The notes: generated from the letters alone by a model not told the origin. Shown: positions 33,041-42,609, counted from the stretch's first letter. The stretch is 64,000 nt of DNA from Gammaproteobacteria bacterium UBA7310 (GCA_002471665.1 DKQK01000072.1:2847-66846); one strand, 5' to 3'. A program made the numbers and translations.

Positions 33041-33658
33041 GTGTCAAACCAGAAAACACCCTTGTCCAAGGCCTTGTCCGACAAAACCTTACGCAGTCGG
33101 GCGACCCCCTTGGACGCGTTCAATCTGGCCAAGAAAAACTGGATGATGACCCAGAAACTGAACGTAGGTGAGCTGGCGGAAGAGTTGGGGGTCAGTCGTG
33201 CCACGTTGTTTCGCTGGATCGGCAATAAGGATCTGCTGATGGGCGAGATCATGTGGTCCCTGTATGAGCCCACCGTCATGCAGGCCCGCCAATCCTGCTC
33301 CGGCGACGGGGTGGAATACGTGGTGGATGTGTTCCGCCAGGTCAACACCGCAATCCTCACTTACCAACCCATGCGTAACTGGTTGCACGCCGATGGCCAG
33401 TATGCCTTGAGTATTCTGTCTTCAAAGAACAGCCCCTATCACGACCGTATGGTGGAGTTGAACACGGATCTGCTTACCCGGGAAACCGACAAGGGCACCA
33501 TTCATCCCGCCATGAACGTCGCCAGCCTGTCTTACTTTATGTGCCGTATTGGGCAATCCTGTGTGTTCAGTGAGATGATCATTGGCCAGGAGCCCGACCT
33601 TGATCAGTTGGAAGATGCCTGTACCGCGGTGCGCATCCTGCTGGGTGGCCGGCAGTAA
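33041..33658 (+). CDS. TetR-family regulator (QsdR-like)
   Basis: A 205-aa regulator. The N-terminal helix-turn-helix reads NVGELAEELGVSRATLFRWIGNKDLLMGEI, close to QsdR-type TetR proteins, with the Trp-Ile-Gly-Asn turn. The C-terminal helices would bind an unknown ligand. GTG start at 33041 with AGAGG 6 nt upstream; another GTG lies 6 nt earlier. It may regulate the patatin gene before it or its own promoter. Confidence 0.78.
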   Translation: MSNQKTPLSKALSDKTLRSRATPLDAFNLAKKNWMMTQKLNVGELAEELGVSRATLFRWIGNKDLLMGEIMWSLYEPTVMQARQSCSGDGVEYVVDVFRQVNTAILTYQPMRNWLHADGQYALSILSSKNSPYHDRMVELNTDLLTRETDKGTIHPAMNVASLSYFMCRIGQSCVFSEMIIGQEPDLDQLEDACTAVRILLGGRQ

Positions 33659-33696
33659 CCAGCCTGCCCGGCAGACCCGGCTTTGCAGACCCGGGT

Positions 33697-34194
33697 TTAG
33701 AGGGGCTCTGCTTTATTGTTGCGCCGGCGCCGGGTCCGTTGGCTGCCGCTATCCGGGTGCTCTTTCGTGGATTTGCTGCCGTTGGTGCCATTCAGAAACG
33801 GCAGGCGGCGGGTAATACCGGCCACGGATTCCATGCTTTCCGACAATCCGGAGAAGCGTTTTGATATGATCCTGATTTCTTCCATGTCCTCATAAATATG
33901 AAACACCACCAGGTAGAATTCCATTAACGCCCGTGTGATGGTGGCCACCGTGATGAACCCCACCGGCCCGGCAACAAACAGATAAAACAAGCCCCGCCAC
34001 CAGGAGGTCAGAAAGGCCTCCACGGTAAAATACACCACGCCGATCAATGTGGAGGCCAGAATCACCCCATACAGCACGGGGAACATCTGCACGGTGATGA
34101 ACTTGGTGAACGAAAAATCGAATAACGCATTGAAGTAGCCATGGGCCGTATTGCTGGCGCGGCTGAATGAGCGGCGATGTTCCTCTCGTGACAT
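33697..34194 (-). CDS. DUF4282-type membrane protein
   Basis: A 165-aa membrane protein with two hydrophobic segments (about 40-61 and 68-92 from this start) and a basic cytoplasmic tail. The N-terminal FFDFSFTKFITVQMFPVLYGV-like region fits the DUF4282 family, function unknown. I chose the ATG at 34194 with AGG upstream; a longer frame reaches 34227. Confidence 0.6.
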   Translation of the reverse strand: MSREEHRRSFSRASNTAHGYFNALFDFSFTKFITVQMFPVLYGVILASTLIGVVYFTVEAFLTSWWRGLFYLFVAGPVGFITVATITRALMEFYLVVFHIYEDMEEIRIISKRFSGLSESMESVAGITRRLPFLNGTNGSKSTKEHPDSGSQRTRRRRNNKAEPL

Positions 34195-34262
34195 GGTGTT
34201 AAACCTGGGTTCTGAGCCTGTGTCCATCTTAAAGAAGCCGGGCTTGCATTAACAGACAATGT

Positions 34263-35621
34263 TCATGCCGGGGCGGCGTTTTGCGACAGCCTGGGCAGTT
34301 GGCGCGACAACCACACCACCGTGCCTACACCGGCAATGAGGTTGGCCAGGGCAATTCCCCCGAACAGGCCGGTGAAGCCAAACTGACTGGAGCCGAGCCA
34401 GGCCAACGGCACGGTCAGCAAGAACAGGCGAATGACGCTGATGAGGGTGCCAAACAGGGGCAATTGCAGGGCGTTAAGCGTGGAACAGCTGAGAATGACC
34501 AGGCTCTGAAAGCCATAGGAGATGGGCACCAGAATCAAGTACCAGACGATGGCGGAGTGGGTGGCCGGTTCGTCGGAAAATACCCGGGCCACCCAGTCAC
34601 CGGTCAGATAGAGCAGCACGGCGATGCCCAGCTCCCAGAAAAAGGCAAAGGCCAGTACCATACGCACGGCTTCACGAATACGCTGGCCATTGCGGGCGCC
34701 GAAATTCTGGCCCACAAAAGGGGTTAATGCCGACGACAGGGCGATGATGACCACCAGGGCAAGGGCTTCGATGCGGGTGCCCACACCAAAGCCGGCCACA
34801 GCGTGATGGCCATGGCGGGCCACCATGGCGGTGAGCACCGCCGCGGCCAGGGGAGTCATCAGGTTGGTGGCCGTGGCCGGCAGAGCCACCCGCAGAATGG
34901 AGGCCCAGTGTTCCCGCTTGCGGCCCAGAATATCGCTGAACCGCATTAGCTTGCGACGATGCACCAACACCACCAGCACAGCACTGGCCGATAAGGCCCA
35001 GGCGATCAGGGTGGCAATGGCGGCACCGCGAATGCCCAGTTCGGGAAATGGGCCGATTCCAAAGATGAGCAGGGGGTCCATGATGCCGTTCACCAGTCCG
35101 GCGATGGCCATGACGATGCTGGGGGTGCGGGTATCGCCGGTGGCGCGGATCACACTGTTGCCCACCATGGGCACCACCAGCAGGAAGAAGCCACCGTACC
35201 AGAGGCTCATATACTCGCGGATCAGATCAATGGAGTGATCGTTGGCGCCCATCAAGCGGAACAGAGGGTCAATGGTGAGATTGCCTATGATTCCGATCGG
35301 TATGGCGATAGTGAGTGCTAACGTAAGGGCGTGGGCGGCAGTGCGCCTGGCCTCACTGATGTCGCCGCGGCCGATACGGGATGAGATGTGAATGGCGGTG
35401 CCGATACCGATGCCCATGGAGATGTTCATCAGTACATTGGACACCGGGAAGGTAAAGCTGACCGCCGCCAGCTCCTGGGTACCAATGAGGCCGATAAAAT
35501 AGGTGTCTACCAGATTGAACATCAGAATGGCCACGATCCCGAACACGGTGGGAATGGTCATGCTGGTGAGGGTGGGAACGATCGGCCCGTTGAGGAGGTC
35601 TTTGTGGCGGTGCCCGGACAT
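34263..35621 (-). CDS. MATE-family efflux transporter
   Basis: A 452-aa inner-membrane exporter with twelve hydrophobic segments in two similar halves (LNGPIVPTLTSMTIPTVFGIV at the start and a comparable segment near residue 240). Charged glycine-rich loops between segments fit the MATE family, which exports cationic drugs by Na+ or H+ antiport. The best resemblance is to the DinF/NorM group. No clear SD is visible. Confidence 0.85.
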   Translation of the reverse strand: MSGHRHKDLLNGPIVPTLTSMTIPTVFGIVAILMFNLVDTYFIGLIGTQELAAVSFTFPVSNVLMNISMGIGIGTAIHISSRIGRGDISEARRTAAHALTLALTIAIPIGIIGNLTIDPLFRLMGANDHSIDLIREYMSLWYGGFFLLVVPMVGNSVIRATGDTRTPSIVMAIAGLVNGIMDPLLIFGIGPFPELGIRGAAIATLIAWALSASAVLVVLVHRRKLMRFSDILGRKREHWASILRVALPATATNLMTPLAAAVLTAMVARHGHHAVAGFGVGTRIEALALVVIIALSSALTPFVGQNFGARNGQRIREAVRMVLAFAFFWELGIAVLLYLTGDWVARVFSDEPATHSAIVWYLILVPISYGFQSLVILSCSTLNALQLPLFGTLISVIRLFLLTVPLAWLGSSQFGFTGLFGGIALANLIAGVGTVVWLSRQLPRLSQNAAPA

Positions 35622-35670
35622 GCAGAATACGTCGTTAAAATGGGCCGCTGATTATGTCACAGCCAGCCTT

Positions 35671-35702
35671 GTACTTCATCTGCGCCCGTGTACTTCATCT
35701 GC
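35671..35702. repeat. Short tandem repeat in gap
   Basis: GTACTTCATCTGC occurs twice (35671-35683 and 35690-35702), 19 bp apart, in the 112-bp gap between MATE and FliL-like genes. It may be a small duplication. Confidence 0.6.
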
Positions 35703-35733
35703 TTATTGGGCCGGTGCAATGAAACAGGCCGGC

Positions 35734-36141
35734 TCAGTCGACAATAAAACTGGTAAACAGCACATCCTGCACATCCGCTGCTTCCCCTTCTTCCTGCAGG
35801 GCATTGATCAGTTCGTTGAGGGCGGCTTCCTTCAGCATCTGCTTGCCTTCCATGGTGCTCAGGGCCTCTTCGCTCTGACTGCTGAACAGCATCACCAAGT
35901 GGTGCCGGATGGCCGGTTTGTGGCGGCTGATGGCGTCAGCGGTAAGGCCGCCTTTTACCTGCAGGGTGACATCGGCTTTCAGATAACCCATTTTGTGGGA
36001 TTGGTAATTGGTGACAAAGGCGGGTTTCAGCTCAACATAAATGACCTCTTCATTGGGGGCGGTGGCTTCCTCATCCTCCGCCTGAGCGGTGGCAATAAAC
36101 AAAGCAGAAAGCAGCAATATCATGTTGGTGATCAATTTCAT
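35734..36141 (-). CDS. FliL-like periplasmic protein
   Basis: A 135-aa exported protein. Signal peptide about 1-21 (ending TAQA), then a domain with VIYVELKPAFVTNY, MGYLKADVTLQV and LFTSFIVD, the pattern of FliL-type basal body proteins. Classical FliL has a membrane anchor; here the segment looks cleavable. No flagellar gene is adjacent, so it is probably an orphan FliL-like protein. GAGAAG precedes the ATG. Confidence 0.7.
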   Translation of the reverse strand: MKLITNMILLLSALFIATAQAEDEEATAPNEEVIYVELKPAFVTNYQSHKMGYLKADVTLQVKGGLTADAISRHKPAIRHHLVMLFSSQSEEALSTMEGKQMLKEAALNELINALQEEGEAADVQDVLFTSFIVD

Positions 36142-36285
36142 CGTTGACTTCTCGTGCTAGATTGAGCGGATCGGAATAGGGTGCTGGCCCTGATTAATGA
36201 TAGACAGGCTTGTGGATTTTGCGTGGGCCGGGGAAGATGAAATCCTGAATTTTAGACGCAGTTGGCAAGGTTAGGGGGCGGTAAT

Positions 36286-36957
36286 ATGACGTTTTCATCT
36301 GAGCTTATGCAGAGCCTGCCCCTGTGGCCGGCGTTCTTGGTTTGCAGTGTGTTGCTGTTGCTGGCTTTGTGGCGGGCGCCCTGGCAGGCCATATTGTCGG
36401 TACCCGCCAGGCAACATGCTTTGCTGGGATCTCTGGTGGCGTTATGCCTGATCTGGTCGTTTCAGTTTGAGGTGATACCGGGGCTTTCTTTCCACCCGTT
36501 TTTGATGACCACCATCACCCTGGTGTTTGGTTGGTGCTTTGCGCTTGCCACCGGTGCGCTGGCACTGGCTTTGCTGGTGTTGGTGGGAACCGCCCAGTGG
36601 CAATCCCTGCCCTGGGACTGGCTGTTTTCAGCCTGGATTCCCGCAACCCTGGCCTACGCCCTGTTGCGCGTTATTGAGCGGCTGCCGACCCGCAATCTGT
36701 TTGTCTACATCCTGGGGCTCGGTTTTTTCGGCACCTTGCTCACTACGTTGCTCAATTGCCTTTTATTGCTGGGGTTATTCTGGCTGCTGTTACCGGAGAA
36801 GGCATTGCTGGCGTTGTGGGATAAGCGGGCTTTTGTGGTGCCGCTGCTGTATTCGGAAGGCTTTATGAACGGCATGCTGGTGACCTCGGTCACGGTGTTT
36901 TTTCCCGACCTGGTGAAAACCTTCGATGATCAGCGTTTTCTGAAATCCGACCCCTAG
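36286..36957 (+). CDS. CbiM-like membrane protein
   Basis: A 223-aa membrane protein with about six hydrophobic segments. The C-terminus SEGFMNGMLVTSVTVFFPDLVKTFDDQRF is characteristic of proteins annotated as energy-coupling factor (CbiM-type) permeases in gammaproteobacteria. No ECF ATPase or CbiQ partner is nearby, so transport is uncertain. I chose the ATG at 36286 after GGGGGCGG. Confidence 0.6.
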   Translation: MTFSSELMQSLPLWPAFLVCSVLLLLALWRAPWQAILSVPARQHALLGSLVALCLIWSFQFEVIPGLSFHPFLMTTITLVFGWCFALATGALALALLVLVGTAQWQSLPWDWLFSAWIPATLAYALLRVIERLPTRNLFVYILGLGFFGTLLTTLLNCLLLLGLFWLLLPEKALLALWDKRAFVVPLLYSEGFMNGMLVTSVTVFFPDLVKTFDDQRFLKSDP

Positions 36958-36963
36958 GGCACC

Positions 36964-39333
36964 TTATTCCGTGTCGGGCTGTACCGGATTGAGCAACGTC
37001 ATCAATGCCGGGGCCAGCAGAAAATCCGCCATCAGCGCCAGTACAATGCAAATGCTGGAATACACCCCGAAGTGGGTGAAGTTATTCAGTTGCGACAGCG
37101 TGAGCACCAGAAAACCACTGCACAGTACAATGCTGGTGACCAGCATGGCCCGGCCCGCCGTGTGCAGGGTGCGGGCGATGGCGTCTTTGGTCCCGTAGCC
37201 GCGCTCCCGATAGCGGCCAAAGTGATGCATGAAGTGCACGGTGTCATCCACACAGAGTCCGATGGCGATGGAGCCAATCAAGATGGTGAACATATCAAAG
37301 GGCACGTCGTTCAGTTGCATCAACGCAATCACCATGGCAATGGGCAGGATGTTGGGGAACATGCTGATCAGGCCCAGCTTGAGGTTGCCCAGCAGCAGAA
37401 TCATGAGCAGGCTGATCACCACCAACGCGATGACATAGGCTTCTGCGGCCGAATGGATCACCGAGTTCAGGGTGCTGCCCAACAGCGGAATTAAACCGGT
37501 TATGGTGACGTCATACTCCTCTCCCAGGGTGGCATGAAAGCGCTCTTCCAGGGTGTTCATCAGCGGTGCGTAGAGCAGGGCGTTGATCCAAGGCAGGGTG
37601 AGGGTGATGCGGGCCTTGCGGTATTCCCGGTCCACCAGGCGAAACAGATCCTCCGATCCGCTCAGCTCCAGCAGGAACAGCTCCTGTGCGATCAGGGCGC
37701 GGTCGTCGGGAATGCGATAATAAGCCTGATCATTGTCGTGCAGGGCGCGGTTGCTCTCTTTCACCAGGTCGGTGATGGACAGCACCTTGTTGACCTTGAA
37801 ATCAGCGTTTTCAAAGGCCGCCAGTTCCGCGCCCAGTTGCTCCAGTTTCTTCAGGAACCCGGGCTCATAGACACCTGTGTCCGTGCCGGTATCCACTACA
37901 ATTTCCAGCGAAATGCTGCCCCCGAGCTCGCCATCAATGGCCAGAATACTTTGTTTCTGCGGCATGGAATCCGGTAACCATTTCATTGGGTTGTGGCTGA
38001 ATTCCATGTGCGAGGCCAGCACCAGTGCGCCTGCCATGAGCAGGCTGCACACCAGCACCACGGTTTTGGGGAAGTGGAAACTGACGTGGGTGGCGCCATC
38101 GATCACGCGATCCAGAAATGGCGAGGTGTGGGGCGAATGCCCCCGGGCCTTGGTGCGGAGAGGCAGCAGGCGCAGACTGGCCGGCAACACAACAATGGTG
38201 ATCAGGAATGCTCCCATGACCCCGACCGCGGTAAAGACACCGAGATTGGACACCGGCAGTAGATCGGCGTTGGCAAAAGAAGCCATGCCCGCCGCCGTGG
38301 TGAGGCTGGTGAGGAACATTGCCAGCCCGCTGTGTTCCAGTGAATGCACAATGGCGTTGCGCTTGTGGCCGGTGCGGTTGAATTCCGCGTAAAACAGGCT
38401 CAGGAAGTGGATGGAATCACCGATGCCCACCACGATCAGAAAGGACGGCAACATGGCCGTGGGCAATTGCAGGGGCTGGCGAAAAAAGCCCATCAGGCTG
38501 ATGGTCAGCACAACACTCAGCAGCACCACAATCAAGGGGAGAATGACCCCACTGATACGCCGGAACAGGGCCAACAGCAGTAAGGCAATGGTGCCAATGA
38601 TCCACGATGAAAAGGTGCGCATGTCGGTTACCATACTGGTGCGCAGCAGGTCGGTGACCACCGGTGAGCCGGCCACATAGAGGGTCATGCCCCGTTCGCG
38701 ATGCTGATCCAGAATCTCATTGAGTTGGCGCAGAAACCCAGCGGTTTGCGCATCCGCCCGGGCCTGGGCGCGACCGGGCTCCAGGTCAGTATCGGCCTTC
38801 AGATAATGCAGCCGGATGACGATGGTGGCCATGCTGAGATCCCGGCTAACGAATAATCCCTGGTACAGGTTGTTGCTGTTGATACGCCGCAGGATCTCGG
38901 CAAAATCCTCGCGGTTTTGCGGCCAGGGTTCAAACAGATCCTCCACCATCAGCTCGTCATCGGCACCGTGTACGTAGCGCGCGCTGATCAGGGAATCCAC
39001 CGATTCCGTGGTGGGTAACCCCTGATCCACATCCTGGTACAGAGCCCGGAACTGGGCTGCAAACCCGGGTGTGAGCACGTTCTCTGTGCGGGCACCGATG
39101 ATCACCAGCTCATCACGGCCAAATTCCTCGCGAAACGCATTGTAATCGCGGATTGCGGGGTGGTTGGGGGAGAGGAAGCCTTCAGTGGAGGTGTCGAAGT
39201 AGATGTACTGCAATTGGGTGGCGCTGACCCCGATCACCAACAGCAGGCAAAGCAAGGCACGAATCGGATGATCGTACAATTGATTCGCCAGCCGGCCAAA
39301 CCAGCCTTCAACCCGGGACTTCCAAGTGGCCAT
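36964..39333 (-). CDS. RND/MMPL-family transporter
   Basis: A 789-aa exporter with twelve membrane segments in two sets. Each set starts with one helix and a large periplasmic domain (for example residues 50-210, FDTSTEGFLSPNHPAIRDY), followed by five helices with the SSD/RND D-x-D-like segments VGIGDSIHFLSL and IAIGLCVDDTVHFMHHFGRY. It belongs to the MMPL/HpnN-like lipid or hydrophobic-solute exporters. No outer-membrane channel or adaptor is adjacent. It converges with the CbiM-like gene. Confidence 0.85.
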   Translation of the reverse strand: MATWKSRVEGWFGRLANQLYDHPIRALLCLLLVIGVSATQLQYIYFDTSTEGFLSPNHPAIRDYNAFREEFGRDELVIIGARTENVLTPGFAAQFRALYQDVDQGLPTTESVDSLISARYVHGADDELMVEDLFEPWPQNREDFAEILRRINSNNLYQGLFVSRDLSMATIVIRLHYLKADTDLEPGRAQARADAQTAGFLRQLNEILDQHRERGMTLYVAGSPVVTDLLRTSMVTDMRTFSSWIIGTIALLLLALFRRISGVILPLIVVLLSVVLTISLMGFFRQPLQLPTAMLPSFLIVVGIGDSIHFLSLFYAEFNRTGHKRNAIVHSLEHSGLAMFLTSLTTAAGMASFANADLLPVSNLGVFTAVGVMGAFLITIVVLPASLRLLPLRTKARGHSPHTSPFLDRVIDGATHVSFHFPKTVVLVCSLLMAGALVLASHMEFSHNPMKWLPDSMPQKQSILAIDGELGGSISLEIVVDTGTDTGVYEPGFLKKLEQLGAELAAFENADFKVNKVLSITDLVKESNRALHDNDQAYYRIPDDRALIAQELFLLELSGSEDLFRLVDREYRKARITLTLPWINALLYAPLMNTLEERFHATLGEEYDVTITGLIPLLGSTLNSVIHSAAEAYVIALVVISLLMILLLGNLKLGLISMFPNILPIAMVIALMQLNDVPFDMFTILIGSIAIGLCVDDTVHFMHHFGRYRERGYGTKDAIARTLHTAGRAMLVTSIVLCSGFLVLTLSQLNNFTHFGVYSSICIVLALMADFLLAPALMTLLNPVQPDTE

Positions 39334-39787
39334 ACCCCTCTTGCTCCTGATCCGCTGTCATTTTTTTGTTATCTGGATTTGATAGAAGATTAAAACAGAA
39401 AATGCGATCAAAAACAGGGTGCATTGCGTGCGAAACCATGATCCATCGACTACTTTTATGACAGAAGTCTACCGTCGAATCACTCATAACAAGGACAAAG
39501 CCGGCGTGCGAAAGGATCTGTTGCGTAGCGATCTCAAAGATACCTCCACCGTTGAAACCAACCTGGGTCCGTGCCTGCTGATGGGGCTGGGGTCCTGGAT
39601 CGTGCTTTATGCTCTGTACGGTCTACTGGCCTGAGGCGTGCAATCGGCCGGTTTGCAAAATCGTTTGACGTTGATCATCGTATTGGCAATCATTGGGCTT
39701 ATTATAGAGTCCGACCAAGACATTGGTGTGACGGCCCCTGCCGGTAGCCAGTGATCAGCCTGAACGCGTTCTGACCGAGAGTATTAC
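39334..39787. other. 454-bp gap with one doubtful small gene
   Basis: This stretch separates the MMPL gene start from the DUF7352 gene. Besides the small open frame listed below I see A/T-rich runs near 39355-39410 that could hold the MMPL promoter, and no hairpin or RNA gene. Several direct TTG/ATG frames are shorter and unconvincing. Confidence 0.5.
39458..39634 (+). CDS. Possible small membrane protein
   Basis: A 58-residue open frame with a charged N-terminal half (EVYRRITHNKDKAGVRKD) and one hydrophobic C-terminal segment (LLMGLGSWIVLYALYGLLA). The amphipathic-plus-TM layout is plausible for a real small protein, but no SD is visible before the ATG at 39458. A GTG 39 nt upstream extends the frame to 71 residues. 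Confidence 0.35.
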   Translation: MTEVYRRITHNKDKAGVRKDLLRSDLKDTSTVETNLGPCLLMGLGSWIVLYALYGLLA

Positions 39788-40066
39788 ATGAGAACCATCC
39801 ATAAGTTTGAAGTCCCCATTTCCAAAGAAGTCCAAAACATCGATCTGCCTGAGAGCGCCAATATTATCCACGTGGAATATCTGATGCCGCGTCGCACCAT
39901 TTACATGTGGGCGGAGGTTCCGGCGGATATGACCGTCACCAAGGTGTCGCGCCAGTTCCGGGTGTTTGCCACCGGGGACGGCATCCCGGATAACGCCTCT
40001 TATTTGGGTACCACCATTGATCAATACCTGCCGGAAGCCTACCACGTCTACGAATTACAGGGCTGA
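39788..40066 (+). CDS. DUF7352-type small protein
   Basis: A 92-aa beta-rich soluble protein starting MRTIHKFEVPISKEVQNIDL with HVEYLMPRRTIYMWAEVPAD. This matches a short protein type that is often found in phages and plasmids as well as chromosomes (DUF7352). Function unknown. It is the first gene before the kinase, with a 113-bp gap holding a hairpin. Confidence 0.65.
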   Translation: MRTIHKFEVPISKEVQNIDLPESANIIHVEYLMPRRTIYMWAEVPADMTVTKVSRQFRVFATGDGIPDNASYLGTTIDQYLPEAYHVYELQG

Positions 40067-40097
40067 GGCGCTATAATCCTCACACTTTCAGCACATT

Positions 40098-40117
40098 AGG
40101 GGCCATATTTGGCCCCT
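40098..40117 (+). terminator. Hairpin before the kinase gene
   Basis: AGGGGCCA / TGGCCCCT makes an 8-bp stem with a 4-nt loop followed by TTG. The T tail is short, so termination is possible but weak; the kinase ATG follows 62 nt later. Confidence 0.45.
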
Positions 40118-40179
40118 TTGTCTGTGACCCTTGCTACGCTTAACACTAACCATAACCAGACCGGTCAGGATGTCGCGCC

Positions 40180-41460
40180 ATGAGCCAACCCCAATCACTC
40201 GGCAAATACCAGATCCAGGGATTGCTTGGCAAAGGTGCAATGGGGGTGGTTTACAAAGGTTTTGATCCCAACATTGCCCGGCCGGTGGCCATCAAGACCA
40301 TCCACGCGTCCCTGCTGGATACGGAAATGGGGCGGGAGTTGTTGGATCGCTTCCGCAATGAAGCGCAGGCCGTGGGCCGTCTCAATCACGCCAATATCGT
40401 CTCGATCTATGAATTTGATCAGGATAAGGGAACCCCGTATTTTGTAATGGAATACGTGGAAGGCCACGATCTGAAAACGCTGCTGAAGGATGGTCGCAAG
40501 TACAGTCCGCAAGAGGCCGTGCATATTATTGGTGCGATCCTCAGTGCCCTGGATTACACCCACAAACTGGGCATTGTGCACCGTGACATCAAGCCGGCCA
40601 ATGTGTTCATCACCCATAACGGCCAGATCAAACTGGCGGATTTTGGTATTGCCCGGGTGGATAACGCTGAATTGACCCAGATGGGCAGCGTGTTGGGCAC
40701 CCCTTCTTATATGTCGCCGGAACAGTGCAAGGGGCAGCCGGTGGACCCCCGCAGCGACCTGTTTTCCACGGGGGTGGTGTTGTATGAGTTGCTGGCGGGC
40801 AAGAAGCCTTTCAGCGGCGATAACACCCACGCCATTATGCACAGCGTACTGTCTGCCGAACCGGAACGCCCCAGCAGCCAGAATCCTGCGCTACCGAAGG
40901 CTTTTGACGGGATCCTAAAGAAAGCCCTGTGCAAGGATGTGGGCCACCGTTATCAGACCGCGGCAGAGTTTCGTGAAGATCTGCAGAGCGCCGTGGCGCC
41001 GGTTGCGGGCAAGCGCAATAACCTGGTGTTGTGGTCAGCCATGGCTGTGGTGATTCTGGTTTTGGCCATTGGTGGCGGTATGTGGTTCAAGCTGCAGCGT
41101 GATCAGAAAATGGCCCAGCCCGGGGTGGAAACCGCTGCCGGTGGCCTGTCCGCAGAGGAGCAGGCTAAAGTGGAGCGCTTGATGGCGGTGGCGGAAGCCC
41201 ATTTCAAAGTTGGGCGGCTGGTGTCGCCCCAGGGCAGCAACGCGTTCGAAGCCTATCAGCTGGTGCTGCAGGTGGACCCACAGCACAGTGCGGCGCTGGA
41301 TGGCATCAACCGGGTCAAGAACCGGTTCTTCAAACGCGCTCAGTTATTGGCGTTGGAAGGGCGGCAGGAAGATGTGGAAAAGCATCTGGCGTTGGCCCAG
41401 AAACTGTTTCCCAATGATGATCGTATTATGCTGCTGCGTAATCGGGTTATCGAGCAGTAG
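40180..41460 (+). CDS. PpkA-type Ser/Thr protein kinase
   Basis: A 426-aa membrane-anchored kinase. Kinase domain about 10-270: GKGAMG (17-22), VAIKTI with Lys39, HRDIKPAN (134-141) and DFGIAR (154-159). A membrane segment lies at about 283-305, followed by a helical TPR-like tail of about 115 residues. Its likely counter-enzyme is the PP2C phosphatase 5 kb downstream, and TagF sits beside that, as in the Type VI secretion threonine-phosphorylation pathway of Pseudomonas. No Type VI structural gene lies in the window. Its end overlaps the convergent next gene by 14 nt. Confidence 0.82.
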   Translation: MSQPQSLGKYQIQGLLGKGAMGVVYKGFDPNIARPVAIKTIHASLLDTEMGRELLDRFRNEAQAVGRLNHANIVSIYEFDQDKGTPYFVMEYVEGHDLKTLLKDGRKYSPQEAVHIIGAILSALDYTHKLGIVHRDIKPANVFITHNGQIKLADFGIARVDNAELTQMGSVLGTPSYMSPEQCKGQPVDPRSDLFSTGVVLYELLAGKKPFSGDNTHAIMHSVLSAEPERPSSQNPALPKAFDGILKKALCKDVGHRYQTAAEFREDLQSAVAPVAGKRNNLVLWSAMAVVILVLAIGGGMWFKLQRDQKMAQPGVETAAGGLSAEEQAKVERLMAVAEAHFKVGRLVSPQGSNAFEAYQLVLQVDPQHSAALDGINRVKNRFFKRAQLLALEGRQEDVEKHLALAQKLFPNDDRIMLLRNRVIEQ

Positions 41461-42592
41461 TATTCAACACCTCAAACGCCGCATCCAACAGAGTCTGCGA
41501 ATCATCCCACTGGGCTTTGCCCTGTGCCCGTTTGCTGGCTGCCAGGTAAGTGTCTTTCAACGCTTGGCGGGCTTGCAACAACTCCGCTGATCCGGCGTGC
41601 TCGGCTTCCATAAAGTCAAACACTTCCTGGGCGTTGCCTGGCTGATCCAGTGGCAGCAACAAGCCTTCTCCGATCCGTTGTTGTAACAGCGCCAATGCCT
41701 GTTGCGCGCTGAGTCCGGTGAGCGGGGGCGCCACGGAGGTTGCTGTGGTATTCGCTTCAGGTGCCGGTGTTGACTGGGGTACTTGTTCGGCAGCGGTGAG
41801 CGCTTCGCCGGCTGGTGGCTGCGGCTCTGACGCGGGGGCCATGTCCTGCGGCGGCGGTTGCTCAGGCAAAGCCGCCGCAGCGGGGGTGTCCGCCTCCACT
41901 GTGGGCTCGGCAGGTTCAACCCGGATCACTTTAGTCATGGGCTGCAATGCCCAGTAGCCAAGCAGGAGCGTGATGCTAATCAATACACCGCTGCCCCAGA
42001 GCCAGGTGGGCGGGATCAGCGGGGGCTTGCCTGAGCGCGCCGGTTGAGCGGTTGCCTGCGCTGCGCCGGGCGTGGGTGCGGCGGACTGTTGTGTTGCGGC
42101 CACGGAAGCATGGGTTCCGCTCACCACCGTGGCGTCTTCTGGCTGCTCCGGTGCGGGATCGGGGAGCTTCCCCCCGGGCGCGGCAATCAGGGTGGGGACA
42201 TCGTGCAGGCGGGCCATATCGCTGGGCTGACTGCCACTGGAAACTTCGGTGGCGTCACCCTCGTCACCGGTAGATGGGGCAATCAGAGTGGCGCCTTCAT
42301 CCCCGGCCACCAGGGTTTCCGCATCCGGTGCGGTTTTTACCGGTTGTTGTGGTGGGGCTATGCGGGTTTCATCGTCAGTGTCCAAGGTGGCTTCAATCTC
42401 TCTTCTGAGCAACAGAAATTCCGTCACCGGAATCGGATGCTCATATTGTGCCTGATCCAGCCAGCCCATGAAATGGCCCCGTCGAATAGGGTCCTTGCGT
42501 ATGGCATCTTCCATGAACTGCCGCAGTTCTTCCCGTTGCCGTTTACCTTTGCGAAAGTCGTCAAAGTAGGCGGAAAGAACGCGGCTGGACAT
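41447..42592 (-). CDS. Membrane-anchored Pro/Ala-rich protein, unknown function
   Basis: A 381-aa protein I do not recognise. The first 70 residues are helical and charged (YFDDFRKGKRQREELRQFM). A low-complexity Pro/Ala/Thr/Glu-rich region follows (about 75-195), then one membrane segment (about 203-222), another Pro/Ala-rich linker, and a C-terminal helical part. The layout suggests a cytoplasmic head tethered across the inner membrane with a periplasmic tail. It is convergent with the kinase and 17 nt downstream of the caspase-like gene, so it may be co-transcribed with the latter. AGGGAAG precedes the ATG. Confidence 0.6.
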   Translation of the reverse strand: MSSRVLSAYFDDFRKGKRQREELRQFMEDAIRKDPIRRGHFMGWLDQAQYEHPIPVTEFLLLRREIEATLDTDDETRIAPPQQPVKTAPDAETLVAGDEGATLIAPSTGDEGDATEVSSGSQPSDMARLHDVPTLIAAPGGKLPDPAPEQPEDATVVSGTHASVAATQQSAAPTPGAAQATAQPARSGKPPLIPPTWLWGSGVLISITLLLGYWALQPMTKVIRVEPAEPTVEADTPAAAALPEQPPPQDMAPASEPQPPAGEALTAAEQVPQSTPAPEANTTATSVAPPLTGLSAQQALALLQQRIGEGLLLPLDQPGNAQEVFDFMEAEHAGSAELLQARQALKDTYLAASKRAQGKAQWDDSQTLLDAAFEVLNTTAR

Positions 42593-42609
42593 TGGCTTCC
42601 CTGCTGGCG

